Shown: positions 43,444 to 50,241 of the stretch, piece after piece | Numbering within the stretch: position 1 is the stretch's first letter | Layout: each line of letters starts with the position of its first letter | Assembly (NCBI RefSeq): GCF_004795035.1 | Contig: NZ_SSBK01000039.1 | Span: 1 to 58,680, forward strand | Length of the DNA: 58,680 nt | Reading direction: 5' to 3' | Source of the DNA: Streptomyces sp. A0958 | GTDB lineage: Bacteria; Actinomycetota; Actinomycetes; Streptomycetales; Streptomycetaceae | Made by a program: the position numbers and the translations under genes | Notes under the pieces: generated by a model | What the model was told of the DNA's origin: nothing | The model's input: the letters and a program-made list of their open reading frames with translations, nothing else | Databases searched by the model: none

Positions 43444-44820
43444 CTACAGCGCCTGCCACAGGGCCGGGACGTTCGGGGGCGTCCAGCCGGGCTGCGCCAG
43501 GTGGGCCTGGAGGCAGCGGTAGCTCGCCGAGCCGTACGTCACGACGGCACCGGCCGCGTAGTTGGTGCCGGCCGCCCAGGTGCCTCCCGGGTTGGTCGGC
43601 GGGTCCGTCGGGCCGGTGGGCGGGTCGGTCGGGGTGCCGCTGGTGACCAGGGTCAGCCCGTACACCTGGAGCGCCGGGTTCAGCGGCTGGAAGTACGTCG
43701 TACCGCCCTGCGAGCAGTTGCCGGTGCCGCCGGAGGTGACGCCCTGGGCCTGGCTGCCGGAGATGAACGAGCCGCCGGAGTCACCCGGTTCGGCACACAC
43801 GTTGGTCCGGGTCACCCCGGAGACGGTGCCCTCCTGGTAGGTGACACTGCTGTTGCGCTGCTGGACCGTGCCGCAGTGCCAGCCGGTGGTCGAGCCGGAC
43901 CGGCAGACCGATGAGCCCTCGATCGCCTCGGTGGAGCCGGTGACCGTCACATCGCCGGTGCCGTAGCCGTTGACCAGCGGACGCGGGGTCCAGTTGGTGT
44001 TGGTGGCGACCCAGGAGTAGTCCCGGCCGGGGAACGTGGAGCCCTGGAAGGAGCCCTGCGCCTGCTGGTTGTAGCCGCTGGTGCTGACGCCCGGTGTGCC
44101 GCAGTGCCCGGCGCTGACGAAGCCGCCCTGGGTGCCGCGCTTGACGGGGAAGCCGATGGAGCAGCGGCCCGAGCCGTTCATGTAGTACGCGTCGCCGCCG
44201 CGCAGGTCCGTGAACGTACGCGGCTGCCCGGCCGACTGGGTGACCGCCACCAGTTCACGGGAGACGCCGGCCTTCGCGAGGAACGCGTCGGCGGCGGACG
44301 CCTTGCCCGCCTGGACGACGACCCGGTTGGTGCGCACGTCCACGTACCAGGCGGGTATGTCCTTCGGCGCGGTGCGCAGGGCGACCCGGTCCAGGGCGGC
44401 CTTGGCCGAGTCGAGTTCGGCCAGGCTGTGGTCGACGACCTCGGCCCGTGCGCCGGCCTTCGCGATGCGCGCGGCGTCCGAGGCGTCGGTGGTGGCGACG
44501 GTCAGGTCCGCCGCGTCACCGCTGACCCGGGCCCCGGCGAACCGGTCGCCCAGCGAGTACCGCAGCCCGGCGGTCACGGCGGCGGCACGGGACTCGTTGC
44601 CGATCCGGCTGCGGGCCTCGGTCGCGGTGAGCCCGAGGTCCCGCTGCATGGCCTTCAGCAGGCCGGGCGAGAGCTGGGCGGCCTGCGCGGCGGGGGTGGG
44701 GGTGTGGGGGGCGGGGTCGGCGGACGCGGTGCCGGTCAGCCCGGCGACGGCTAGCGCGCCGATGGCCACGGTGGCGGTACACGCGGCCAGGGCCCGTCTG
44801 CGGAGCATGGATCTCTCCAC
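43444..44820 (-). CDS. Secreted S1 serine protease (streptogrisin C-like) with carbohydrate-binding module
   Basis: The protein is 458 residues from a GTG with AGGAG upstream (ATG 44808 is possible). The order is a signal peptide (about 35 residues, ending ASADP), a pro-region including an S1-type prodomain (about 50-190), then the mature alpha-lytic/streptogrisin fold. The triad is His in SAGHCG, Asp in GRDYSWV and Ser in PGDSGGS, with paired Cys residues. A PTDPPTGPTDPP linker joins a CBM5/12-like domain (TWAAGTNYAAGAVVTYG...PPNVPALW). This is the layout of chitin-binding streptogrisins. Confidence 0.94.
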   Translation of the reverse strand: MERSMLRRRALAACTATVAIGALAVAGLTGTASADPAPHTPTPAAQAAQLSPGLLKAMQRDLGLTATEARSRIGNESRAAAVTAGLRYSLGDRFAGARVSGDAADLTVATTDASDAARIAKAGARAEVVDHSLAELDSAKAALDRVALRTAPKDIPAWYVDVRTNRVVVQAGKASAADAFLAKAGVSRELVAVTQSAGQPRTFTDLRGGDAYYMNGSGRCSIGFPVKRGTQGGFVSAGHCGTPGVSTSGYNQQAQGSFQGSTFPGRDYSWVATNTNWTPRPLVNGYGTGDVTVTGSTEAIEGSSVCRSGSTTGWHCGTVQQRNSSVTYQEGTVSGVTRTNVCAEPGDSGGSFISGSQAQGVTSGGTGNCSQGGTTYFQPLNPALQVYGLTLVTSGTPTDPPTGPTDPPTNPGGTWAAGTNYAAGAVVTYGSASYRCLQAHLAQPGWTPPNVPALWQAL

Positions 44821-45004
44821 GTGACTCTCCTTGACTCAAGGGGGGGTTGCGGGGGAATTGCCGCCAACGTAGCCGCGTACACGTCATCCACAGGAGATCC
44901 CGTCCGCCCCATCGCGTCGCGTTATGGGGCGCCCCTGACCGGCCGCGCCACGGTCGGGCGGGCCCGCACTCCCCCCGTGCACGGGGCCCGAGTAGGTTCC
45001 CCTC

Positions 45005-45688
45005 ATGCGAATAGGCCAACTGCTGGGCAGCGGACGCAACGCGGACGTGTACGAGCTGGACGAGACGTGGGTTCTGCGGCGCTACCGCGACGGGATGGAC
45101 GCCTCCCGCGAACTGCCCGTCATGTCCTACCTCTCGGCATCCGGTTATCCGGTCCCACGGCTGGGCCCGCAGCCCCCGTCGGCCGGCCCCGGCGACCTCG
45201 TCCTTGAGCACCTGCACGGCCCGACGATGCTGGAGTCCCTGCTGTCCGGGGCGGTCGGCGCCGACGAGTGCGCCGCCCTGCTGGCCGGTCTGCTCGCGGA
45301 TCTGCACACGGTCCCGGCCCGGCTCTCGCCCGACCCCGAGGACCGCGTCCTCCACCTCGATCTGCACCCGGACAACGTGATGCTCACGGCGGACGGCCCC
45401 GTGGTGATCGACTGGAGCAACACCGAGGAGGGCCCGCCGGCCCTGGACCGGGCGATGTCGTCGCTGATCCTGGCGCAGGTGGCCGTCGACCCGGCCCATC
45501 CGGCGACGAACGACGCCCGGATGCTGGTCACCGCCCTGGTCCCGCTCCTGGCCGCCGACGACGGCATCCCCGCCCGCAACCTCGCCGACGCGGCCGCCCG
45601 ACGCACCCTCAACCCGACGATGAGCCCGGCGGAGAGGGGGCTCATCGGGGAGGCGGTGGCGCTGGTCACCGCGCTGGCGGGCCGGTAG
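45005..45688 (+). CDS. Aminoglycoside phosphotransferase-fold kinase (APH family)
   Basis: The protein is 227 residues. A short N-lobe (GQLLGSGRNADVYELDETWVLRRY) is followed by the catalytic loop VLHLDLHPDNVML and the metal-binding VVIDWSNTEEGPP. The APH fold phosphorylates small molecules or acts on other metabolites. There is no evidence that this one confers resistance. It is on the + strand at the edge of a decayed region. Confidence 0.85.
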   Translation: MRIGQLLGSGRNADVYELDETWVLRRYRDGMDASRELPVMSYLSASGYPVPRLGPQPPSAGPGDLVLEHLHGPTMLESLLSGAVGADECAALLAGLLADLHTVPARLSPDPEDRVLHLDLHPDNVMLTADGPVVIDWSNTEEGPPALDRAMSSLILAQVAVDPAHPATNDARMLVTALVPLLAADDGIPARNLADAAARRTLNPTMSPAERGLIGEAVALVTALAGR

Positions 45689-45714
45689 CGGGGACTGGCC
45701 CGAGGCGGCGTCTG

Positions 45715-45941
45715 TCGAAGTCCACCCGGTACGGCAGCACGGGCGCGATGACGTTGTCCAGCGCGGTCGGTGCGGGCAGCAGGTGGAACCGCTGGAACAC
45801 GAACCCCACCCGGCCCCGGTACGCCGCGAGCCCGGCACATCGAGGTGACACGCAGCCCGTCGACATCGATGGTTCCCGCATCGGGCCGGTCGAGCGCACC
45901 GAGCAGGTACAGCAGGGTGGACTTGCCCGAGCCCGACGGCC
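45715..45941 (-). pseudogene. Internal fragment of an ABC transporter ATPase gene
   Basis: On the minus strand one frame gives a Walker A PSGSGKSTLLYLLGALDRPDAGTI and GLRVTSM; a second frame continues with YRGRVGFVFQRFHLLPAPTALDNVIAPVLPYRV, the Q-loop region. The frame changes near RAE-L, where about four bases are missing. Both ends of the gene are gone: nothing precedes the P-loop and the signature and Walker B are absent. It resembles MacB/LolD-type ATPases. Confidence 0.8.
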
Positions 45942-45955
45942 AGCCGCACTGGCGG

Positions 45956-46614
45956 CCCGCGACGACTCCCACAAGTCGCCGGCGTGGGAGGCAGCGGTAA
46001 AGCGCGCCGAGGCTCTCGATGAGGCCGATGCCGCGCTCAATGATCTCGGCATCACACGGGCTCCCTCACCGCTCAACGACTGGCAGCGCCCCGCCCTCAG
46101 CGGGCTGGCGATCGGCGACGGACCCACTCTGGCCGATGCTGCCCGCACCCTCCTCACTTGCCACTTTCGCGCCGACGTGCCTGGTGAGATCGAGAGCGCA
46201 TTTGGCATTCACTTCGCGGCCCAGCCACTTGGCCCAGGTTTCGACGGCCTCTCTTGGCGGAGCGAAGACACCCGCATCATCGTGATCAACACCGATGCGG
46301 CCTGGAGTCGCCAACGTTTCACCCCGGCGCACGAGCTCGGCCATCACCTACCGGGCGATGTCGACACGCGGGGCCTCCTGGTCGACACGAACGTGATGTC
46401 GACCGGTCATCGCATCCCGGAGATGCGCGCCAATGCCTTCGCCGCCGCGCTGCTGATGCCGGAGCGCGAGATTCGGGAGCGGATCACGGGCAGAGTGACA
46501 CCACCGCTGTTCGCCTCCCTGGTCGGCCTGTTCCTTGTCTCTTCCGACGCGCTGGCATGGCGGCTGAAGAATCTCGGCTTCGTGGATGACACCGAGCGGA
46601 GCGACTTCGGGTGA
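45956..46614 (+). pseudogene. 5'-truncated ImmA/IrrE-type metallopeptidase gene
   Basis: The reading frame from about 45956 (ARDDSHKSPAWEAAVKRAEALDEADAAL) to 46614 encodes a zinc peptidase domain with HELGHHLPGD (HExxH), then NAFAAALLMPEREI, typical of ImmA/IrrE proteins. There is no credible start; upstream the frame runs into the antisense of the ABC fragment at 45941. Complete relatives carry an N-terminal XRE-type DNA-binding domain and control mobile elements or toxin systems. It is probably not expressed in full form. Confidence 0.75.
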
Positions 46615-46615
46615 C

Positions 46616-46735
46616 ATGGATGTGCTCAAGTCCGGCCTCATGGTCCGCACGGCTCGTTGCACACAGGCAGTGGACGCCGAGCTGCGCAATGGGTCGCGCG
46701 CAACGCCTCGCCCCGCCGACCGTCGCTCCTCTTAG
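46616..46735 (+). CDS. Short ORF after the ImmA/IrrE remnant, possibly a truncated gene
   Basis: A 39-residue frame (MDVLKSGLMVRTARCTQAVDAEL...) begins one base after the peptidase stop, a spacing normal for a coupled partner. The first 25 residues look protein-like; the end is Arg/Pro-rich and may be read-through into foreign sequence. No family is recognised. Confidence 0.3.
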   Translation: MDVLKSGLMVRTARCTQAVDAELRNGSRATPRPADRRSS

Positions 46736-46738
46736 CTG

Positions 46739-47128
46739 TCACAAATACAGCTGGCGGTTGCACTCCCGGCAGTGCGTCTTGCCTTCGCGCTGTTCGATCT
46801 GCCGATGTTCGCAGACTCCGGCCGTCGCCGCTGTCGCCCGGCGTCGGCGGGAGGCGTCACGGGGCAACTGGGCGGCCGGGTCCGCGATCCCGTCCCGGAC
46901 GTGCGCCTGTACGCGGACCATGCGGGCCAGCTCCGCGACGCACGGGCCGCAGGCGTAGACGTCGCCCGTCGCGCCCGGTGTGGCCACGGCGCCGACCCAC
47001 AGCACCGCGACCCCCTCACGGCGGCAGTACAGCCAGCACGTCCCCGTCACCCACGCGTTCCCGTCGCCCGCCTGCGCGGCCAGGGGCCACGCATCCCGCC
47101 ACGGACGCTCGACGGCCGGAGGGAACAT
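46739..47128 (-). CDS. Hypothetical small protein with C-terminal Cys/His cluster
   Basis: The protein is 129 residues from the ATG at 47128, which overlaps the preceding stop (ATGA). It has a CGPC segment in ACGPCVAELARM and a C-terminal CEH...THCRECNRQLYL that looks like a zinc ribbon. It is the last gene of a three-gene translationally coupled operon divergent from the HTH/DUF397 pair. The function is unknown. Confidence 0.75.
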   Translation of the reverse strand: MFPPAVERPWRDAWPLAAQAGDGNAWVTGTCWLYCRREGVAVLWVGAVATPGATGDVYACGPCVAELARMVRVQAHVRDGIADPAAQLPRDASRRRRATAATAGVCEHRQIEQREGKTHCRECNRQLYL

Positions 47129-47391
47129 CACACCGCGCCGCCGTTCGAACCCGCGAGTCCGGCCGGCCGCATCACCGCGTAGTCGCCGAAGTTCCGCCGG
47201 TACCGCCGGTGCCCGCTCTCCTGCGTGTGGCGGCGCTGCCACTCCTCGACCGGCTCCGGCCCGATGCACGTACCCGACCAGGCCCCGCACTCGACCTCGT
47301 CCCCGGACACGCACCGTGCCTCGTACTCCGGTTCGACCGTCCCGTCCTGCTCGATGGTGAACGGAACGTAGCGGAACACGCGCCGCGTCAC
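47128..47391 (-). CDS. DUF7848-type small protein
   Basis: The protein is 87 residues from the GTG at 47391 (VTRRVFRYVPFTIEQDG). The RYVPFTI start, the EARCVSGDEVECGAW segment and the C-terminal HTQESGHRRYRRNFGDYAVM match the small actinobacterial DUF7848 pattern. The usual Cys pair is partly lost (CVSGDEVEC). It is coupled to both neighbours by four- and one-base overlaps. Confidence 0.75.
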   Translation of the reverse strand: MTRRVFRYVPFTIEQDGTVEPEYEARCVSGDEVECGAWSGTCIGPEPVEEWQRRHTQESGHRRYRRNFGDYAVMRPAGLAGSNGGAV

Positions 47392-47642
47392 CGCGCCGCG
47401 CCCTGCGGTTCGCCCGTGCCCGGCCGCCGGAGCGCCACGGCCAGTGCGCGGGCCGTGACCGCGTTGCACCGCCCCAGGTCGATCAGTACGAGCGGGTACG
47501 TCCCCGCGAGCGAGACGGAGTCGAGCCCCAGGGACGGCAGGGTCACCCCCGCCGCGTCCAGCGCCTCCCGCAGCTCGTCCCTCGCCCGTTCGGCCTCCGC
47601 CACCTTCTCGTCCGCCGTCCGCCGCCAGTCTTTCGTCGCCAT
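47388..47642 (-). CDS. Hypothetical small helical protein, first gene of the divergent operon
   Basis: The protein is 84 residues from the ATG at 47642 (MATKDWRRTADEKVAEAERARDELREALDAAG). A predicted amphipathic or coiled-coil helix fills the first 35 residues; the rest (LVLIDLGRCNAVTARALAVALR) looks like a small alpha/beta unit. Related proteins accompany HTH/DUF5753-DUF397 pairs in Streptomyces. The function is unknown. Confidence 0.7.
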   Translation of the reverse strand: MATKDWRRTADEKVAEAERARDELREALDAAGVTLPSLGLDSVSLAGTYPLVLIDLGRCNAVTARALAVALRRPGTGEPQGAAR

Positions 47643-47794
47643 GCCGTCTCTCCGTACGCCCTCGTGCGCCCGCTGCGCTCCGTATGCGCCGGGTGCTCTC
47701 TGTGACCAACCACTCACACCATGGCGCCTGGACGCGTACGCTCAACAGGTCTGCGGACATTCCAACGCATAGTGAATGGCGGGGAGTTGAACAG

Positions 47795-48643
47795 ATGAGC
47801 GAACAGGCGGACCAGGACCGGGAGCCCTCGAACGGCGCGGCGTACTTCGGCGAGGAGGTCAAGGCGTTACGGGAGGCGCTGGACCTGTCCCAGACGGGGT
47901 TCGCGGACCGGCTCCACTACCAGCAGGCACAGGTCAGCAAGGTCGAGAACGGAGCCGCGCTGGCCTCCGAGGCGTTCGCCCAGGCGATGGACCGCGTGGC
48001 GGGCACACCGGGCACGTACGTCCGTCTCCGTGCCAAGCTGAGCAAGCGCGGCCACCCCGAGTGGTTCATCCCGTACGTCGAGCTGGAGAAGACGGCGGCG
48101 AAGGTCGAGGACTATTCCAACGCGTTCGTCATGGGCGCGTTGCAGACCCCGGAGTACGCCGAAGCCGTCTACCGGGCGGCGCATCCGCGCGAGTCCGACG
48201 CCCAGATCAAGCAGCGGGCCGAAATTCGGCTGCGCCGTCAAGAGATACTGGAACGCGAGGCTCCGCCCCTTCTGTGGGTGATCCTGCACGAGTCCGTTCT
48301 CCGTACGGTCGTTGGCAGCTCCGCCGTCATGGTCGGCCAGCTCGAGCATCTGCTCGCGATGGCTTCCAGCCCCCATGTCTCCCTGCAAGTACTGCCGTTC
48401 GCAGCAGGCGCTCCCGCGTCGGGGCTCCCGTTTACCATGCTTACGCAAGCCGATGGGACAACAGTCCTGTACTCGGAGACGACAGGGCAGGGGCACGTGA
48501 ACGACTCCACGGCGGCCGTACAGGAGTGGACGGCCACCTACGAGCGGCTACGCGCTTCGGCCGAGTCAGAGGCCCGGTCACTGCGCCTTATCCACTCGAT
48601 CATGGAGGAACACGCGAATGAGCAGCACCCCGGACCCGCGTGA
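47795..48643 (+). CDS. HTH (XRE) regulator with DUF5753
   Basis: The protein is 282 residues from the ATG at 47795 with GGGGAG upstream. The HTH lies at about residues 18-55 (FGEEVKALREALDLSQTGFADRLHYQQAQVSKVENG), followed by DUF5753 (VMGALQTPEYAEAVYRAAHP; LHESVLRTVVG; VSLQVLPFAAGAPASGLPFTML). It is the second such regulator in the window. It overlaps its DUF397 partner by 26 bases, so the two are co-translated. Confidence 0.92.
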   Translation: MSEQADQDREPSNGAAYFGEEVKALREALDLSQTGFADRLHYQQAQVSKVENGAALASEAFAQAMDRVAGTPGTYVRLRAKLSKRGHPEWFIPYVELEKTAAKVEDYSNAFVMGALQTPEYAEAVYRAAHPRESDAQIKQRAEIRLRRQEILEREAPPLLWVILHESVLRTVVGSSAVMVGQLEHLLAMASSPHVSLQVLPFAAGAPASGLPFTMLTQADGTTVLYSETTGQGHVNDSTAAVQEWTATYERLRASAESEARSLRLIHSIMEEHANEQHPGPA

Positions 48644-48830
48644 CGTGCGTTGGGTCAGCAGCACCTACAGCGATGGACAGGGTGGCCAGTGCGTCCAGTG
48701 GGCTCCCGAGCACGCTCTCGCCACGGGTGAGTACCTGGTGCGCGACAGCAAGGACCCCCACGGCCCGCACCTGGCCCTGTCCTCCACCGGGTTCACCGGC
48801 CTCGTGAAGTTCGCCAAGAACTGCGCGTAG
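48618..48830 (+). CDS. DUF397 small protein, partner of the HTH regulator
   Basis: The protein is 70 residues (MSSTPDPRDVRWVSSTYSDGQGGQCVQWAP...). The W-V-SS-T-YS-DG-QGGQCVQWA core and the VRDSKDPHGPHLALSS segment match DUF397. It starts inside the end of the regulator gene, implying translational coupling. Confidence 0.9.
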   Translation: MSSTPDPRDVRWVSSTYSDGQGGQCVQWAPEHALATGEYLVRDSKDPHGPHLALSSTGFTGLVKFAKNCA

Positions 48831-48840
48831 CCCGCCTTCC

Positions 48841-48875
48841 GGTGACGGCCACCGCCCCTCGGCGGGGCCGTCACC
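48841..48875 (+). terminator. Terminator after the HTH/DUF397 pair
   Basis: GGTGACGGCC (48841-48850) and GGCCGTCACC (48866-48875) form a perfect 10-bp stem ten bases after the DUF397 stop. Beyond it, the 400-base gap to the SDR gene holds only a possible tiny minus-strand ORF. Confidence 0.75.
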
Positions 48876-48930
48876 GTGCCACCCACCCGGCCGGACGCAA
48901 GCGGACCGCGAGGTCCGCCCGGCCGGCCGC

Positions 48931-48984
48931 CTACGGGTTCGCTGTGTCCTTCGTCGTGGTGGGCCGGTCGGCGGTCAGTGCCAT
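48931..48984 (-). CDS. Possible 17-residue ORF with a strong ribosome site
   Basis: A minus-strand ATG at 48984 is preceded by GAGGAG at seven bases and encodes MALTADRPTTTKDTANP. The ribosome site sits in the short palindrome GAGGA-g-TCCTC, which could hide it. There is no downstream gene on the same strand that it could obviously lead. It may be chance. Confidence 0.2.
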   Translation of the reverse strand: MALTADRPTTTKDTANP

Positions 48985-49228
48985 GGGAGGACTCCTCGGA
49001 GCAGAAGGGGAGGGGCACCGTTCGATGGCTTCAGCGTGCCCGGCTTCCCGCCGCCCCGGTCAGCTCCCTCTTCGAGCTGTCCGCCCGGCCCGCCCGACCG
49101 GTGTGGCCGCCGGGTGTGACCGCCCGATGTCCCCTGCCGCCCCGCCCGTACGGGCTCCTCGGACGGCCAGGGGTACGGCCCCGAATTCCGTTGCCGGGAC
49201 AGGAGATCGCCCAGCAGGATGAGGCCCT

Positions 49229-50029
49229 GTGACCACACCCGGACAGCCTCCAGCAGCCGAACAGCCCACGACCGCCCCGCCCCGCCCCCTCGCCCTGATC
49301 ACCGGGGTCGGTCGCACGGTCGGCATCGGCGCGGGCATCGCGCGCCGCCTGGCCGCCTCCGGCTGGGACATCGCCTTCACCTACTGGACGCCGTACGACC
49401 GGCGCATGGCCTGGGGCGAGGAGCGCGGGGCGACCGCCGCCATCGAGGCGTCCCTCACCGAGCACGGCGCCCGCACCGCGGCGATCGAGGCGGACCTCAT
49501 CGACCCCGACGCCCCGGCCCGGGTCTTCGACGAGGCCGAGCGCCGGATAGGACCCGTCACCGCGCTCGTGCTGAGCCACGCGGAGTCGGTGGACTCCGGG
49601 CTCCTCGACACCACCCTCGCGAGTTTCGACCGTCACTTCGCGGTGAACGCCCGTGCCACCTGGCTGCTCATCCGTGAGTACGGGCTGCGCTTCCGCTCCC
49701 CCGCCGGGTCGGGCCGGATCATCGCGCTGACCAGCGACCACACCGTCGGCAACCTCCCGTACGGGGCGAGCAAGGGCGCCCTGGACCGCATCACCCTGGC
49801 CGCCGCCCGCGAACTGGCCCACCTCGGCGTGACGGCCAACGTCATCAACCCGGGCCCGGTGGACACCGGCTGGATGACCGATGAGCTCGCGGACCTCCTC
49901 ACCCGCGAGACCCCGCTCGGCCGCCTGGGCACCCCGCAGGACACCGCGCACCTGGTCGACTTCCTCTGCTCACCGCAGGGCCAGTGGATCAACGGCCAGT
50001 TGCTCAAGAGCAACGGTGGCGCGGCGTGA
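49229..50029 (+). CDS. SDR family oxidoreductase
   Basis: The protein is 266 residues from a GTG start. The classical short-chain dehydrogenase features are ALITGVGRTVGIGAGIA (NAD(P)-binding glycines), a VNARATWLL helix, the active-site Ser in ALTSDH, YGASK (YxxxK), and the NPGPVDTGWM loop. The C-terminal WINGQLLKSNGG is typical. The substrate is unknown. It is upstream of the GH43 gene but separated from it by an apparent promoter. Confidence 0.9.
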   Translation: MTTPGQPPAAEQPTTAPPRPLALITGVGRTVGIGAGIARRLAASGWDIAFTYWTPYDRRMAWGEERGATAAIEASLTEHGARTAAIEADLIDPDAPARVFDEAERRIGPVTALVLSHAESVDSGLLDTTLASFDRHFAVNARATWLLIREYGLRFRSPAGSGRIIALTSDHTVGNLPYGASKGALDRITLAAARELAHLGVTANVINPGPVDTGWMTDELADLLTRETPLGRLGTPQDTAHLVDFLCSPQGQWINGQLLKSNGGAA

Positions 50030-50072
50030 CACCCAGGACAGGGTCCAGGACCTGACCGACGACCTACGACGT

Positions 50073-50140
50073 AAGCGCTTCCGCCCCCTTGTCGCGTACC
50101 CACCGGGTTACTAGGGTCACCCAGTATCGAAGCGCTTCGA
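50073..50140 (+). promoter_or_regulatory. GH43 promoter flanked by two AAGCGCTT operators
   Basis: A -35 TTGTCG (50089-50094) and a -10 TAGGGT (50112-50117) have 17-bp spacing. The palindrome TCGAAGCGCTTCGA lies at 50127-50140 over the expected transcription start, and its core AAGCGCTT recurs at 50073-50080, just upstream of the -35. This layout and the central CG fit a LacI-family repressor. No such gene is in the window. Confidence 0.6.
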
Positions 50141-50193
50141 CACACACCCCCTTCGACACACACCCCTCGACACACACGCTTCGACACCCACGC
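50136..50193 (+). repeat. Imperfect direct repeats in the GH43 leader
   Basis: Four copies of a ttcgacacacac-type unit, spaced about 13-16 bases, fill the first part of the roughly 120-base leader. They begin within the operator palindrome. Confidence 0.7.
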
Positions 50194-50241
50194 CTCGCCA
50201 TCCCCGCGGCGGCACGCGCGCGACGTACAGGAACGGATGTC

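Noticed and set aside
45005..45688. Aminoglycoside resistance gene
   Set aside because: The protein has the APH fold motifs but is short and lacks any feature tying it to aminoglycosides; only the fold is supported.
48841..49228. Leader or small gene in the 400-base gap upstream of the SDR gene
   Set aside because: Plus-strand frames here are short and Arg/Pro-rich; apart from the terminator and the doubtful 17-residue minus ORF nothing is supported.
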